Shown here one piece after another: positions 49,852 through 59,313 of a stretch of DNA of 64,000 nt; position 1 is the stretch's first letter; every line of letters starts with the position of its first letter. The notes under the pieces were generated by a model that had not been told where the DNA came from, did no database searches, and was given only the letters and a program-made list of their open reading frames with translations. The translations under genes and the position numbers were made by a program. The DNA comes from Candidatus Accumulibacter appositus (GTDB lineage: Bacteria; Pseudomonadota; Gammaproteobacteria; Burkholderiales; Rhodocyclaceae), in contig JEMX01000021.1 in NCBI GenBank assembly GCA_000585055.1, forward strand, positions 1-64,000, written 5' to 3'.

Positions 49852-51597
49852 TCAGGACCTGCCCTCGCGAGGCGGCGCTGCCCGCCCTTCCGGGCCGGAG
49901 CGCACGAGCGCATAGTCGGCACTGCGCACTTCACGCAACAGCATATCGGTTTCGGCATTGCTGATGCCCAGGGATTCCAGGGTTTCAGCCGCCAGGCGCA
50001 GGCTGGCCTCGAGCGTTTCGGGGTAGGCCTTGCTGACGCCGGCGCGCAGCAGGGCCTCGCAGCTGGCCAGGTCGCGCGCGCGCGCGACGATGCTCACCTG
50101 CGGCAGTTGCGAGCGGATCAGCGATGCGGCACGGACGGCGGTATGCCGTTTGTCGATGGTCAGCACGACCAGGTCGATTTCCTGCAGGGAAGCGGCGGTG
50201 AGCAACTGCGGGTCGCCGAGGTCGCCGTAGAACACCGGATGCCCTTCGGCATTCCACTTGGCGACCAGTACCGCGTCGCTATCGAAGGCCACGTAGGGTA
50301 TGCCAGTACTGGCCAGGATGGTCCCGACGGTGTGGCCGACGCGACCGTAGCCGCCGATGACTACCCGCACTGCGGATTCGTTGCCCCGTCCGGAGTAACG
50401 GAAGCTCTGGTGAACCTCGGCTGGCGCCGCGGCGACACGCCGCGCCAGCCAGTTGCTGAGCTTCACCAGCATTGGGGTGAGCAACATGGTGAGGGAGATG
50501 ACCGCCGCACCCATCACGAAGACGAAGTCGTCAATGATACCCAGCGCCTTGGCGGCGCCAAAAAGCACGAAACCGAATTCACCTCCCTGCGAGAGCAGGA
50601 AGGATACTTTCAAGGCGATGCTGCGCCCGGTTCCGAAGCACAGGCAGAGCAGGTACAGAACGGCCACCTTGATGGCGATGATCGCCAGCACGTTGAGGCC
50701 GAACTGCCCGGGGTGCTCGAGCAGTACGCGCACATCCAGTGACATGCCGACAGCGACGAAGAAGAGGCTCATCAGCAGCCCCTTGTGCGGTTCCATGCCG
50801 GCCTCGATCTGCAGGCTGTAACGCGAGGTCGAGAGCATCATTCCCATCAGGAAGGCGCCCAGCGCCATCGACATGCCGGCATGGTGCATCGCCCAGGCGG
50901 CGATGAATACCGCGCCCATCGCCGCCAGCAGGAAGGCCTCGCGATTGTTCTTGCGGGCCAGATGATCGAGGATTCTCGGTACCAGGTAGCGGCCGCCGAG
51001 GACCACCAGGGCGACCAGCGCCACCGCCACCCCGATCTGCTCCCACAGCCGTGTGTCCTCGGGGAGCGTGCCGCTGTCGGCGAGCAGCGGTACCAGCGCC
51101 AGCAGCGGTACCACCGCCAGATCCTGCATCAGCAGCACGGCAAATGCCGTCTGACCGTGATGGGTGGCAATTTCGCCCTGATCTCTGAGCATTTGCACGA
51201 CGAAGGCCGTGGAGGAGAGAGCAAAGCTGCAGCCGATCAACAGCGCCGTGCCCCAGCTGTGCTCGAAGAGCCTGAAGTAGCCAGTGATCAGCAAGGCGGA
51301 AAGGACGATCTGCAGCGAACCGAGACCGAAAAGCGTGCGCCGTAGATCCCAGAGGTGGCGCGGTTTCATCTCCAGCCCGATCAGAAACAGCAGCAGCACG
51401 ACTCCGAGTTCGGTGAACTGGCGCACGTCCTCGACGTTGGCGGTGACGAAAGGCCCCATCGTATGCGGTCCGACGACGACGCCGGTGACCAGCAGGCCGA
51501 GCACCGAACCGAGGCCGAAATGCCGGAACACGGTGACGGCGATTGCGGCGACGACCAGTAACAGCACTGCGGAGTCAACGAAGGACTTGGGGTCCAT
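49852..51597 (-). CDS. Kef-type K+/H+ antiporter (CPA2) with TrkA-N domain
   Basis: A 581-residue inner-membrane protein. Residues 1-390 are 12 or so transmembrane helices of the CPA2 fold (GSVLGLLVTGVVVGP, LLFLIGLEMKPRHLW, FALSSTAFVVQML, LLSQGGEFGFVLFG). Residues about 410-530 form a TrkA-N/RCK Rossmann domain (VVIGGYGRVGHTVGTILA, GDLGDPQLL) that binds NAD(H) or a ligand to gate the channel. This is the KefB/KefC layout: potassium efflux coupled to proton uptake under electrophile stress. No KefF/KefG ancillary gene is adjacent. Divergent from a small secreted-protein gene. Confidence 0.92.
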   Translation of the reverse strand: MDPKSFVDSAVLLLVVAAIAVTVFRHFGLGSVLGLLVTGVVVGPHTMGPFVTANVEDVRQFTELGVVLLLFLIGLEMKPRHLWDLRRTLFGLGSLQIVLSALLITGYFRLFEHSWGTALLIGCSFALSSTAFVVQMLRDQGEIATHHGQTAFAVLLMQDLAVVPLLALVPLLADSGTLPEDTRLWEQIGVAVALVALVVLGGRYLVPRILDHLARKNNREAFLLAAMGAVFIAAWAMHHAGMSMALGAFLMGMMLSTSRYSLQIEAGMEPHKGLLMSLFFVAVGMSLDVRVLLEHPGQFGLNVLAIIAIKVAVLYLLCLCFGTGRSIALKVSFLLSQGGEFGFVLFGAAKALGIIDDFVFVMGAAVISLTMLLTPMLVKLSNWLARRVAAAPAEVHQSFRYSGRGNESAVRVVIGGYGRVGHTVGTILASTGIPYVAFDSDAVLVAKWNAEGHPVFYGDLGDPQLLTAASLQEIDLVVLTIDKRHTAVRAASLIRSQLPQVSIVARARDLASCEALLRAGVSKAYPETLEASLRLAAETLESLGISNAETDMLLREVRSADYALVRSGPEGRAAPPREGRS

Positions 51598-51692
51598 GGT
51601 GCGGTGTCCGAGAGCCCGCCCAATTGGGCCGAGAGCCCAATACTAACTTGCTTTCGGTCTGCTGGCGCCTGCTCGGGCGGCGCTCAGCGGTG

Positions 51693-51822
51693 CTAACGTT
51701 CATGACATGAAGGGACACCGCAAATCATGAAAGTCATGACCGCCCCTCTTCGCCCCGCCCTTCTCCCGCAGCGGGGAGAGAGGGAGTTTCGTGAGTCGCA
51801 TGCGTGACTTTCACGGTAAGAT
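51693..51822. repeat. Short dispersed repeat, copy 2, in a gene-free stretch
   Basis: The 302-base gap 51598-51899 holds no gene. From 51693 it carries the opening block CTAACGTTCATGACA found at 34383, and at 51800-51820 the closing block TGACTTTCACGGTAAG. An extra middle of about 60 bases is inserted here, including ATCATGAAAGTCATGACC, which also resembles 55820. Confidence 0.55.
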
Positions 51823-51899
51823 CACCCGCCTGGCCCGCCCCTGAACCTGCACCGGGCCTGGTCGTCGCCCCCTGGCGCGCAGAGAAGGAGTTGCCTGTC

Positions 51900-52355
51900 A
51901 TGAAACACAAGATTGTCCTCGCTGGCTTGTCGCTGGCGCTTTCCTGGTCGCCTCTGGCGCTGGCACAGAGCAAATTGCAGCTGCAGTTGCCGAGTGGCGA
52001 GGAGACCTATCGCGAGCTGCAGCAGGAACAGCGCAGCGGGCCTTGCGAACGTTGCGGCGTGGTTTTCAGGACGCGCACGGAAAGTCGCGCGGGACCGGTT
52101 CGCCGCGATCCGGCCATGGCCGCACGGCAGCTCCCCGGTTCGCCCGATGAGCACATGGCGACGGCGCCGATCATCGCTAGCGGCAGCTCCGTCCAGGACG
52201 CGCGCAAGGCGGCTGCGCCGGTGCTGATCTACATCGTCACCGTGCGCTACGATGACGACAGTTTTGCGGCCTTTGAGCAGCTTGACGAACCGGTGGTGCG
52301 TGAAGGCGACCGGGTGCGCGTCGTCGAGGGACGCGTGGAATTGCGCAACGATTGA
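51900..52355 (+). CDS. Small secreted protein, unrecognised
   Basis: A 151-residue exported protein. Residues 1-22 are a signal peptide (VLAGLSLALSWSPLALA, cleavage before QS). A CERC motif near residue 48 and a C-terminal VLIYIVTVRYDDDSFAAFEQLD and EGDRVRVVEGRVEL beta segment are visible. The C-terminus resembles that of small glycine-zipper lipoproteins but has no lipobox. ATG 51900 has AAGGAG upstream; the earlier start at 51804 would give an unnatural signal peptide. Convergent with the NlpC/P60 gene; a hairpin at 52381 lies between. Confidence 0.65.
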   Translation: MKHKIVLAGLSLALSWSPLALAQSKLQLQLPSGEETYRELQQEQRSGPCERCGVVFRTRTESRAGPVRRDPAMAARQLPGSPDEHMATAPIIASGSSVQDARKAAAPVLIYIVTVRYDDDSFAAFEQLDEPVVREGDRVRVVEGRVELRND

Positions 52356-52380
52356 CCTGGCCTGTGGCGCCAGCGAAACC

Positions 52381-52402
52381 ATCGCCCGATTTGTCGGGCG
52401 AT
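52381..52402. repeat. REP-like hairpin between convergent genes
   Basis: ATCGCCCGA and TCGGGCGAT form a perfect 9-bp stem around TTTG. The core ATCGCCCGAT / TCGGGC matches the REP elements at 3996 and 12528, without their CTCCTAC tail, so it may be a relic or a simple terminator. It lies just 3' of two convergent genes. Confidence 0.7.
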
Positions 52403-52408
52403 ACGGCG

Positions 52409-52894
52409 CTAGAAGTAGCTGCGCGCGGTTTGAAAGCGCTGCGCGTAGTAATTGGCGGCCAGCTTGTCGATGCGTACTTGGCCGCGGGTCGAGGGGGCGT
52501 GGACGAAGCGATCGTCGCCGATGTAGACGCCGACGTGCGAGAACGGCGCATTGCGGGTGTTGAAGAAGACCAGGTCGCCGGGCCGCAATTCATCGCGGTC
52601 GACCGGGCGGCCGTCGCGCGCTATGTCGGCTGCGCTGCCGCCGACCTTGATGCCGGCAGCGCGGCCGTAGATATAGGCGACCATGCCACTGCAGTCGAAA
52701 CCGGCTTCGGGGTTCTTGCCGCCGAAGCGGTAATTGGTATCGATCAGGCCGAGCGCGAAGATCACCACGTCCATGCCCTTTTCGCTGGCCACCGGTCGCT
52801 CGACCGAGCTACTCGCTCTGTGCTCGGGAGTGCTGCCGCAGGCGACGAGCAGCAGCGATATGACGGCGGCGACGAGGAACTGTAGTACACGCAT
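52409..52894 (-). CDS. NlpC/P60 lipoprotein, cell-wall peptidase
   Basis: A 161-residue lipoprotein. Lipobox LLVAC gives lipidated Cys19. Residues about 45-155 are an NlpC/P60 domain with nucleophile Cys68 in FDCSGM, His120 in FSHVGVY and His132 in FVHAPS, the complete Cys-His-His triad. It hydrolyses gamma-D-glutamyl-diamino acid bonds in peptidoglycan at the outer-membrane face. ATG 52894; the gene is divergent from gabD (44 bases apart), so promoters must overlap. Confidence 0.93.
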   Translation of the reverse strand: MRVLQFLVAAVISLLLVACGSTPEHRASSSVERPVASEKGMDVVIFALGLIDTNYRFGGKNPEAGFDCSGMVAYIYGRAAGIKVGGSAADIARDGRPVDRDELRPGDLVFFNTRNAPFSHVGVYIGDDRFVHAPSTRGQVRIDKLAANYYAQRFQTARSYF

Positions 52895-52938
52895 GGTGCA
52901 CAGTATAAACTGCGGTTTTCAGAAATCCGGAGATTGTC

Positions 52939-54390
52939 ATGCATCTGAACGATCCGCGCCTGTTGCGCTCCGACTGCTACATCGATGGTCGCTGGGAGGC
53001 CGCCGATGACGGCCGCACGCTGGCGGTCATCGATCCTGCCAGCGGCGCTGCAATTGCCGATGTGCCGCTGATGACTGCCGCCGAGACGGCGCGCGCGATA
53101 GAAGCGGCCGCCGTTGCGCTGCCGGCGTGGCAGGCCAGGACAGCCAAGGAGCGTGCCGCGGCTTTGCGCCGCTGGTTCGAACTGATCATTGAAAACACCG
53201 AGGATCTGGCGCAGTTAATGACTGCCGAATGCGGCAAGCCAATTGTCGAGGCGCGCGGAGAAGTCGCGTACGGGGCGTCGTTCGTCGAGTGGTTTGCCGA
53301 AGAGGGCAAGCGTGCCTATGGCGAAAGCATTCCCAGCCCGGCCGGCGATCGACGCCTTCTGACTATCCGCCAGCCGATCGGTGTCTGTGCGGCGATCACG
53401 CCGTGGAACTTCCCGCTGGCGATGATCACCCGCAAGGTCGCGCCGGCGCTTGCCGCCGGGTGTACGGTGGTCGTCAAGCCCGCCGAACAGACGCCGCTGA
53501 CGGCCTTGGCGCTGGCTCGGCTGGCGCACGATGCCGAGTTGCCGGCCGGCGTGTTCAACGTGCTGACCGGTGACCCGCAGACCATCGGGGCAACGCTGAC
53601 CGCCAGCCCGGTGGTGCGCAAGCTGTCGTTCACCGGCTCGACGGAAGTCGGTCGCCTGCTGATGGCGCAGAGCGCGCCGACGATCAAGAAGCTGTCGCTG
53701 GAACTGGGTGGCAATGCACCGTTCATCGTTTTCGATGACGCGGACGTCGATGCTGCGGTCGAAGGGGCTTTGATTGCCAAGTATCGCAACACCGGACAGA
53801 CCTGCGTCTGCGCCAACCGCTTGCTGGTGCAGGACGGTGTCTATGATGCCTTCGTCGCCAAGCTGGCCAGACGCGTGCAGTCGCTGCGCGTGGGACCGGG
53901 AAGCGATGAAGGCGTCACACAGGGGCCCTTGATCGACGAAGCCGCGTTGCACAAGGTAGAGGCGCATATCGACGACGCGCTGCGCAAGGGCGCGCGGGTA
54001 GTTACCGGCGGCAGCCGTCATCCACGCGGCGGCACTTTCTTCGAACCGACGGTGCTTGCCGACGTGAGCAGCGATATGCGCGTCGCGCGCGAAGAAACCT
54101 TTGGCCCGCTGGCTCCGGTGTTCAGGTTTGCCGAGGAGGCGGACGCGGTGCGCATGGCCAACGACACCGAGTTCGGTCTTGCCGCCTACTTCTATTCGCG
54201 CGACGTCGGGCGCTGTCTGCGCGTCGGCGAAGCGCTCGAATACGGCATGATCGGCATCAATACCGGCCTGATTTCGAACGAGGTCGCGCCTTTCGGTGGC
54301 GTCAAGCAGTCCGGGCTGGGCCGCGAAGGCTCGAAGCACGGGCTCGACGAGTATCTCGAGATCAAGTATCTCTGCTTCAGCACTGTTTGA
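52939..54390 (+). CDS. gabD: NADP-dependent succinate-semialdehyde dehydrogenase
   Basis: A 483-residue aldehyde dehydrogenase. Catalytic Glu255 in LELGGNAPFIVF and Cys289 in NTGQTCVCANR are present; the cofactor-binding FTGSTEVGRLLM motif and the TPWNFPLAMITRKVAPALAAG segment are typical of GabD. It oxidises succinate semialdehyde to succinate in the GABA shunt or in polyamine/4-hydroxybutyrate breakdown. ATG 52939 has GGAG upstream. No gabT is adjacent. The assignment over broader ALDH paralogs rests on the overall pattern and length. Confidence 0.9.
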   Translation: MHLNDPRLLRSDCYIDGRWEAADDGRTLAVIDPASGAAIADVPLMTAAETARAIEAAAVALPAWQARTAKERAAALRRWFELIIENTEDLAQLMTAECGKPIVEARGEVAYGASFVEWFAEEGKRAYGESIPSPAGDRRLLTIRQPIGVCAAITPWNFPLAMITRKVAPALAAGCTVVVKPAEQTPLTALALARLAHDAELPAGVFNVLTGDPQTIGATLTASPVVRKLSFTGSTEVGRLLMAQSAPTIKKLSLELGGNAPFIVFDDADVDAAVEGALIAKYRNTGQTCVCANRLLVQDGVYDAFVAKLARRVQSLRVGPGSDEGVTQGPLIDEAALHKVEAHIDDALRKGARVVTGGSRHPRGGTFFEPTVLADVSSDMRVAREETFGPLAPVFRFAEEADAVRMANDTEFGLAAYFYSRDVGRCLRVGEALEYGMIGINTGLISNEVAPFGGVKQSGLGREGSKHGLDEYLEIKYLCFSTV

Positions 54391-54578
54391 CGCACTGCCG
54401 CGGCCTTGTCCGGCAAATGCTTGTAATGGGGAGGGGAGGCCGCGAGATGGCGACTGACGCCGCAGGCGTGGCGTCCGGGCCGGCTCTGGCGATCGTCGAG
54501 CTGTCCCGCATGGAGTAGGGTTTTTCCGACTTTGTGTATCATGCAGGGAATTGATCACATCTGAGCATGGAGAGAGCG

Positions 54579-54638
54579 ATGAATTCACTTGGCTACCACA
54601 TTGCAGATCTGCCGGTCGGCAGTCGCGGCGAGGCCTGA
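54579..54638 (+). CDS. Possible 19-codon leader ORF
   Basis: ATG 54579 opens a 19-codon frame (MNSLGYHIADLP then VGSRGEA) that stops three bases before the AhpD-like gene and in the same register. GGAGAG lies upstream. It could be a leader peptide or the wrong half of a mis-started gene. The 250-base gap 54391-54641 shows nothing else. Confidence 0.3.
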   Translation: MNSLGYHIADLPVGSRGEA

Positions 54639-54641
54639 GTC

Positions 54642-55220
54642 ATGGACAAGTCGATCAGTCGTTTTCCGGTTCCGACGCTTGAGGAAATGCCGGAAGATGT
54701 GCGCAGCCGCATCCTCGCGGTACAGGAGAAAGCCGGTTTCGTGCCCAACGTCTTTCTGACCCTGGCGCACCGGCCCGAGGAGTTTCGCGCTTTCTTCGAC
54801 TATCACGACGCACTGATGGAAAAGGAAAGTGGCCTGAGCAAGGCCGAACGCGAGATGATCGTCGTCGCCACCAGCGGCGCCAATGACTGCCAGTACTGCG
54901 TCGTGGCGCACGGCGCAATTCTGCGCGTGCGCGCCAGGAATCCGCAAATCGCCGATCAGGTGGCCGTCAATTACCGCAAGGCCGACATCACCCCGCGGCA
55001 GAGCGCCATGCTCGCCTTTGCGCTGAAGGTCTCGCTACACGCTGCGGAAGTCGGCGAAGCCGATTTCGCCGTCCTGCGCGAGCACGGTTTTTCCGATCCG
55101 GATATCTGGGACATCGGCGCCGTTGCTGCCTTCTTCGCGATGTCCAACCGCCTGGCGAACATGACGTCGATGCGGCCCAATGACGAGTTCTTCCTGATGG
55201 GACGCCTGCCGAAGTCATGA
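54642..55220 (+). CDS. AhpD/carboxymuconolactone-decarboxylase-family peroxidase-related protein
   Basis: A 192-residue CMD-fold protein. CQYCVVAHG (about residues 86-94) is the redox CxxC-H motif of AhpD-type proteins, with the conserved FVPNVFLTLAHRPEEFRAF segment before it and ADITPRQSAMLAFALKV after it. These proteins are thiol-dependent peroxidase-like enzymes. No signal peptide. It is downstream of gabD on the same strand, with a 250-base gap; a short leader frame precedes it. Confidence 0.88.
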   Translation: MDKSISRFPVPTLEEMPEDVRSRILAVQEKAGFVPNVFLTLAHRPEEFRAFFDYHDALMEKESGLSKAEREMIVVATSGANDCQYCVVAHGAILRVRARNPQIADQVAVNYRKADITPRQSAMLAFALKVSLHAAEVGEADFAVLREHGFSDPDIWDIGAVAAFFAMSNRLANMTSMRPNDEFFLMGRLPKS

Positions 55221-55389
55221 ACTCGGGAATTCGCGAACTCGGGACGTCTTGAGTTCCTGATCGCGCGGCGCCAGTCTTCCCTGAGAATGAATTCCGCCGC
55301 AAGACTGGCGATCGAAGTATCATGATTCACGTCGAAGTGCCGGCGTTCGCGAGGGCGAACGGCTGTGCCTTCCTTCCGGAGAAACCCGC

Positions 55390-55821
55390 GTGATGATGGA
55401 GCGCTTGAATCGACCAATCCTGCTGGTCGAAGATAATCCCGCCGACGTTGATCTGACGCTGCGCGCCCTTGCCAAACGGCGCCTGGCCAATCCGGTGCAC
55501 GTCGCCCGCGACGGCGAGGAGGCGCTGGCCTGGATTCCCCGCTGGGAGGCCGGCGAAACGCCGCCACTGTTGATCCTGCTGGACCTCAAGCTGCCGCGTA
55601 TCGATGGCCTGGAGGTACTTGCCGGGTTTAAGGCGCATGCCGTCACTCGCAAGCTGCCGGTGGTCGTGCTGACCACCTCGGAAGAGGACACGGACATCGA
55701 AGCGGCTTACCGTCTGGGCGCCAATTCGTACATTCTGAAGCCGGTCGATTTCGTTAGGTTCATGGACGTCGCGGCGCAGGTCGAAATGTACTGGTGCCTG
55801 CTCAACACGCCACCGCGCTGA
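55390..55821 (+). CDS. Single-domain response regulator
   Basis: A 143-residue receiver with no output domain. LLVEDNPADV supplies the acidic pocket (Glu14, Asp15), Asp65 in LLDLKLPRIDG is the phosphoacceptor, TTSEED the switch Thr region, and NSYILKPVDF the conserved Lys. It resembles Rcp1-type receivers that act by protein-protein contact or as phosphate shuttles. The start could be GTG 55390 or the adjacent ATGs. It lies upstream of the multi-REC phosphodiesterase, 85 bases away, and may deliver phosphate to it. Confidence 0.9.
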   Translation: MMMERLNRPILLVEDNPADVDLTLRALAKRRLANPVHVARDGEEALAWIPRWEAGETPPLLILLDLKLPRIDGLEVLAGFKAHAVTRKLPVVVLTTSEEDTDIEAAYRLGANSYILKPVDFVRFMDVAAQVEMYWCLLNTPPR

Positions 55822-55870
55822 CGGTCATGACCGTCGCGGCGCCCCGGATGATGAAAGTCATGGCCGTTCC
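55820..55870. repeat. Short dispersed repeat, copy 3 (partial)
   Basis: TGACGGTCATGACC at 55821 followed by GATGATGAAAGTCATGGCCG resembles the opening and middle of the copies at 34383 and 51693. The closing block is absent. It lies between the receiver gene and the multi-REC gene. Confidence 0.45.
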
Positions 55871-55906
55871 CCCTCTCACTTGCAGTGCGCACTCCGGCTT
55901 GCACAG

Positions 55907-58900
55907 ATGACCGTAGCTTACGCCGCCCTGCAACGCGTTCTCTATCTCGAGGACAACGCGGCCGACGCCGATCTCGGCCGTCGTGCACTTGCGCGCAGCG
56001 CGCCGGACACCGAAGTGGAGATCGTGACTAGTGTCGCGGCGGCAAGTGAACGGCTGCAACGCGGTGCGCCCGAATTCGATGTCGTTCTTGCCGATCTCAG
56101 ACTTCCCGACGGTAGCGGCCTCGACCTGCTGGCGCATGTGCGGGCACAAGGTCTGCCGCTGGCCTTCGTGGTGCTCACCGGATCGGGTGACGAGGCCTCG
56201 GCGCTGATCGCGCTGAAAGCCGGCGCCGATGATTACCTGAGCAAGCATGGCAATTACGGCGAGCGGCTGGCGCGCGTCCTGTCGGCCGCGCTCGATCGTT
56301 TCCGAAGTGACTCAGCGCGCCAGGGACGGCTGCTGCGCGTGCTCTACGCTGAGCATAACCGCTTCGACATCGACCTGAGCTTACGCCATTTTGCGGAGCA
56401 CGCGCCGCATTTTCGCATCGAAGTCGTGGGCAGCGGCGAGGAGGTATTGGCGAAGCTGCCCGAGGACTCTGGCGAAGCGCTCGGCTACGACCTCTTGTTG
56501 CTCGACTATCAGCTGCCGGCGCTGAACGCGCTGGAGGTCGCCAAGACGGTGCGCGATCAACGTGGCCTCGACCTGCCGATCGTGCTGGTGACCGGTCAGG
56601 GTGACGAGGATGTGGTCGCCGCCGCCTTGCGGCTGGGCCTCGAAGACTACGTGATCAAGAAGAGTGGCTATCTTTCCGGTCTGCCGAACATCCTCGAAAA
56701 CGCGCTGCGGCACGCGCAGCTGCGGCGCGAGCAGTCGAAGCTGCGTCAGGCCAGCAGCCGTCTGACGCACCTGCTTTCGGCGAGTCCGACGATCCTGTAT
56801 GCCTTGCGCGTCGATGGTGATCGCTTGCTGCCGGTGTGGGTCAGCGACAACATCACGCGGGTGATGGGTTATACGCCTGCCGAGTGCTTGGCACCGGACT
56901 GGTGGTCCGCGCACCTGCACGGCGACGATCGCGCCCGCGTTGTCGGCAGCGCGCAAGCGCGCTTGCTGGAGCAGGGCGAATTGACCCACGAGTATCGATT
57001 TCTTGATGCTGCGGGCGGCATCCGCTGGCTGCGTGACGACATGCGCCTGATTCGTGACGCCAGGCAGCAGCCCCTGGAAGTCATCGGCAGCTGGAATGAT
57101 CTCACCGACGAGCACGCCTTCGCGGAACGGCAGCGGCTCTATGCGACGGCCCTGGAAAGCACTCGTGATGGCGTGATGATCACCGGCCTTGACGCCGGGA
57201 TCATCACCGTCAACCCGGCCTTTTGCGCGATGACCGGCTACGCTGCGGCCGACGTGATCGGCAAGAACCCGCGCTTCTTGCAATCCGGACGTCACGATCG
57301 CGCCTTCTATCAGGCGCTGTGGGCCAGCCTGACGCAGAGCGGGCACTGGCAGGGTGAAATCTGGAATCGTCGGGCGGATGGTGAAATCTATCCGCAGTGG
57401 GCCACCTTGAGCGTGGTCAAGGACGAGCAGGGACAGGCCTGCCATTACGTGGGCGTGTTCACCGATCTGACCAAGCTCAAGCGCAGCGAAGAACAGGTCG
57501 AGCGCTTGGCGCACTACGACCCGCTGACCGATCTGCCGAATCGCTTGTTGTTGCGCTCGCTACTGCAGCACGGTCTCGATCGCGCGCAGCGCCAAGGCGG
57601 CAAATCGGCGCTGCTGATCATCAACCTGGATCACTTCAAGAACGTCAATGAGAGCCTTGGGCACACGCTTGGCGATGAGCTTCTGCTGGCCGTGGCCGTG
57701 CGCCTGCAGGCCCGCTTGCGCAAGGAAGACACGCTCGGGCGCCTGGCAGCGGACGAATTCGCCGCGGTGATCGAGGGGCTGCACGAGGCCGAGAGCGCCG
57801 AACATACGGCACGCGACCTGTTGGCCGCCCTGGCGGCGCCGTTCATGCTCGCCGATGGGCATGAAGCCTACGCGCGTGCCAGCGTCGGGATCAGCCTCTT
57901 CCCGCAAGACGGCACAACGGCGAATGAGCTGTTGCGTACCGCAACCGCGGCCATGTCCCGTGCCAAGGAGGGAGGTGGTAATCAACTCGCGTCATACACC
58001 GGCGAACTTGGCCAGGGTGCGCTAGAGCGACTGGAAATGGAGACTGCGCTGCGCCGGGTGCTGAGCAAGGGCGAACTGCTGCTGCATTACCAGCCGAAGC
58101 TTGACTTGGCCAGCGGCGTGATCATCGGCGCCGAGGCCTTGCTGCGCTGGCAGCGACCCGGTGTCGGAATGGTGCCACCGGACAGCTTCATTCCGCTGGC
58201 CGAGAAAACCGGCTTGATCATACCGATCGGCGCCTGGGTCATTGACGAGGCCTGCCGGCAGATCCGCGCCTGGAGCGATGCCGGCTTGCCGGTAGTCAAA
58301 ATCGCGGTCAATGTCTCGGCGCGCCAGTTTGCCAGCTCTGAGCTGGAGGGGGTACTTGCCGCAGCACTGAGCCGCCACGCCGTGGCGCCGAGAATGCTGA
58401 CCCTGGAGTTGACCGAAAGCATGCTCATGGCCGTGCCTGATCAGGCCATAAAGCGGCTCGAACGCTTGCGGGAGATCGGCGTTGGCCTATCGCTGGACGA
58501 TTTCGGTACCGGCTATTCCAGTCTCGCCTACCTGAGTCGCTTCCCGGTCGACGAGCTGAAGATCGACCGCTCTTTTGTTACCAATATCGTCACCGATCCC
58601 AATGCCGCCAACATCGCAACTTCGGTGATTGCGCTAGCGCACCGCCTGCACCTCAAGGTGGTCGCCGAAGGGGTCGAAACCGAGGCCCAGCTCGGCTACC
58701 TGAAGAAAAACCGCTGCGACCAGATGCAGGGCTATCTGTTCAGCATGCCGCTGCCCGCCGACGCTTTCAGCGCCTTGCTCAGCGAGAGTCGGACGCTGCC
58801 GGTCGGTGGCACACCGAGTGAGCTGCACTGCTTGTTGGTGGTCGACGACGAACCGAGCATTCTGTCGTCGATTCGCCGCGTCCTGCGTGGCCAGGGTTAC

Positions 58901-59233
58901 CGGGTGCTGACCGCAAACAGTGCCCTGGAGGGGCTGGAAATCCTCGCCCGTGAGGAGGTGCAGGTGATTCTTTCCGACCAGCGCATGCCGCAGATGAGCG
59001 GCACCGAGTTTCTGGCGCGGGTCAAGCTGCTGCACCCCGATACCGTGCGCCTAGTCATTTCCGGCTACACCCAGCTCGATTCGGTGATCGATGCCGTCAA
59101 TCAGGGATCGATCTACAAATTCCTGACCAAGCCCTGGGAGGAAGAGCAATTGCGCGAGCATCTGCGCGAGGCCTTCGCTTACTACGAGGCAATTATCAAA
59201 CCGCGCAGTATCAGCGACGGTTTGGCGGACTGA
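55907..59233 (+). CDS. REC-REC-PAS-PAS-GGDEF(degenerate)-EAL-REC phosphodiesterase
   Basis: A 1108-residue protein. Receiver 1 has Asp63 in LADLRLP; receiver 2 has Asp200 in LLDYQLP. Two PAS domains (about 280-400, 415-530) precede a GGDEF domain whose motif is AADEF (about 614-618), so the cyclase site is lost. The EAL domain has EAL at 743-745, DDFGTGYSSL, KIDRSFV, AEGVE and MQGYLFSMP. A third receiver closes the protein with Asp1024 in LSDQRMP and a KPW motif. Three receivers allow several phosphate inputs. ATG 55907 was taken because an earlier TTG at 55880 adds nothing conserved. It resembles the gene at 22764 over GGDEF-EAL-REC. Confidence 0.92.
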   Translation: MTVAYAALQRVLYLEDNAADADLGRRALARSAPDTEVEIVTSVAAASERLQRGAPEFDVVLADLRLPDGSGLDLLAHVRAQGLPLAFVVLTGSGDEASALIALKAGADDYLSKHGNYGERLARVLSAALDRFRSDSARQGRLLRVLYAEHNRFDIDLSLRHFAEHAPHFRIEVVGSGEEVLAKLPEDSGEALGYDLLLLDYQLPALNALEVAKTVRDQRGLDLPIVLVTGQGDEDVVAAALRLGLEDYVIKKSGYLSGLPNILENALRHAQLRREQSKLRQASSRLTHLLSASPTILYALRVDGDRLLPVWVSDNITRVMGYTPAECLAPDWWSAHLHGDDRARVVGSAQARLLEQGELTHEYRFLDAAGGIRWLRDDMRLIRDARQQPLEVIGSWNDLTDEHAFAERQRLYATALESTRDGVMITGLDAGIITVNPAFCAMTGYAAADVIGKNPRFLQSGRHDRAFYQALWASLTQSGHWQGEIWNRRADGEIYPQWATLSVVKDEQGQACHYVGVFTDLTKLKRSEEQVERLAHYDPLTDLPNRLLLRSLLQHGLDRAQRQGGKSALLIINLDHFKNVNESLGHTLGDELLLAVAVRLQARLRKEDTLGRLAADEFAAVIEGLHEAESAEHTARDLLAALAAPFMLADGHEAYARASVGISLFPQDGTTANELLRTATAAMSRAKEGGGNQLASYTGELGQGALERLEMETALRRVLSKGELLLHYQPKLDLASGVIIGAEALLRWQRPGVGMVPPDSFIPLAEKTGLIIPIGAWVIDEACRQIRAWSDAGLPVVKIAVNVSARQFASSELEGVLAAALSRHAVAPRMLTLELTESMLMAVPDQAIKRLERLREIGVGLSLDDFGTGYSSLAYLSRFPVDELKIDRSFVTNIVTDPNAANIATSVIALAHRLHLKVVAEGVETEAQLGYLKKNRCDQMQGYLFSMPLPADAFSALLSESRTLPVGGTPSELHCLLVVDDEPSILSSIRRVLRGQGYRVLTANSALEGLEILAREEVQVILSDQRMPQMSGTEFLARVKLLHPDTVRLVISGYTQLDSVIDAVNQGSIYKFLTKPWEEEQLREHLREAFAYYEAIIKPRSISDGLAD

Positions 59234-59313
59234 GACGCCGGAGCTTGCTGTCCTGGTAAGTTCGCCAGCAGCCGTAGCAGTTGGCGGTCGTCGCGCACGC
59301 AACCGGGGTGCGG

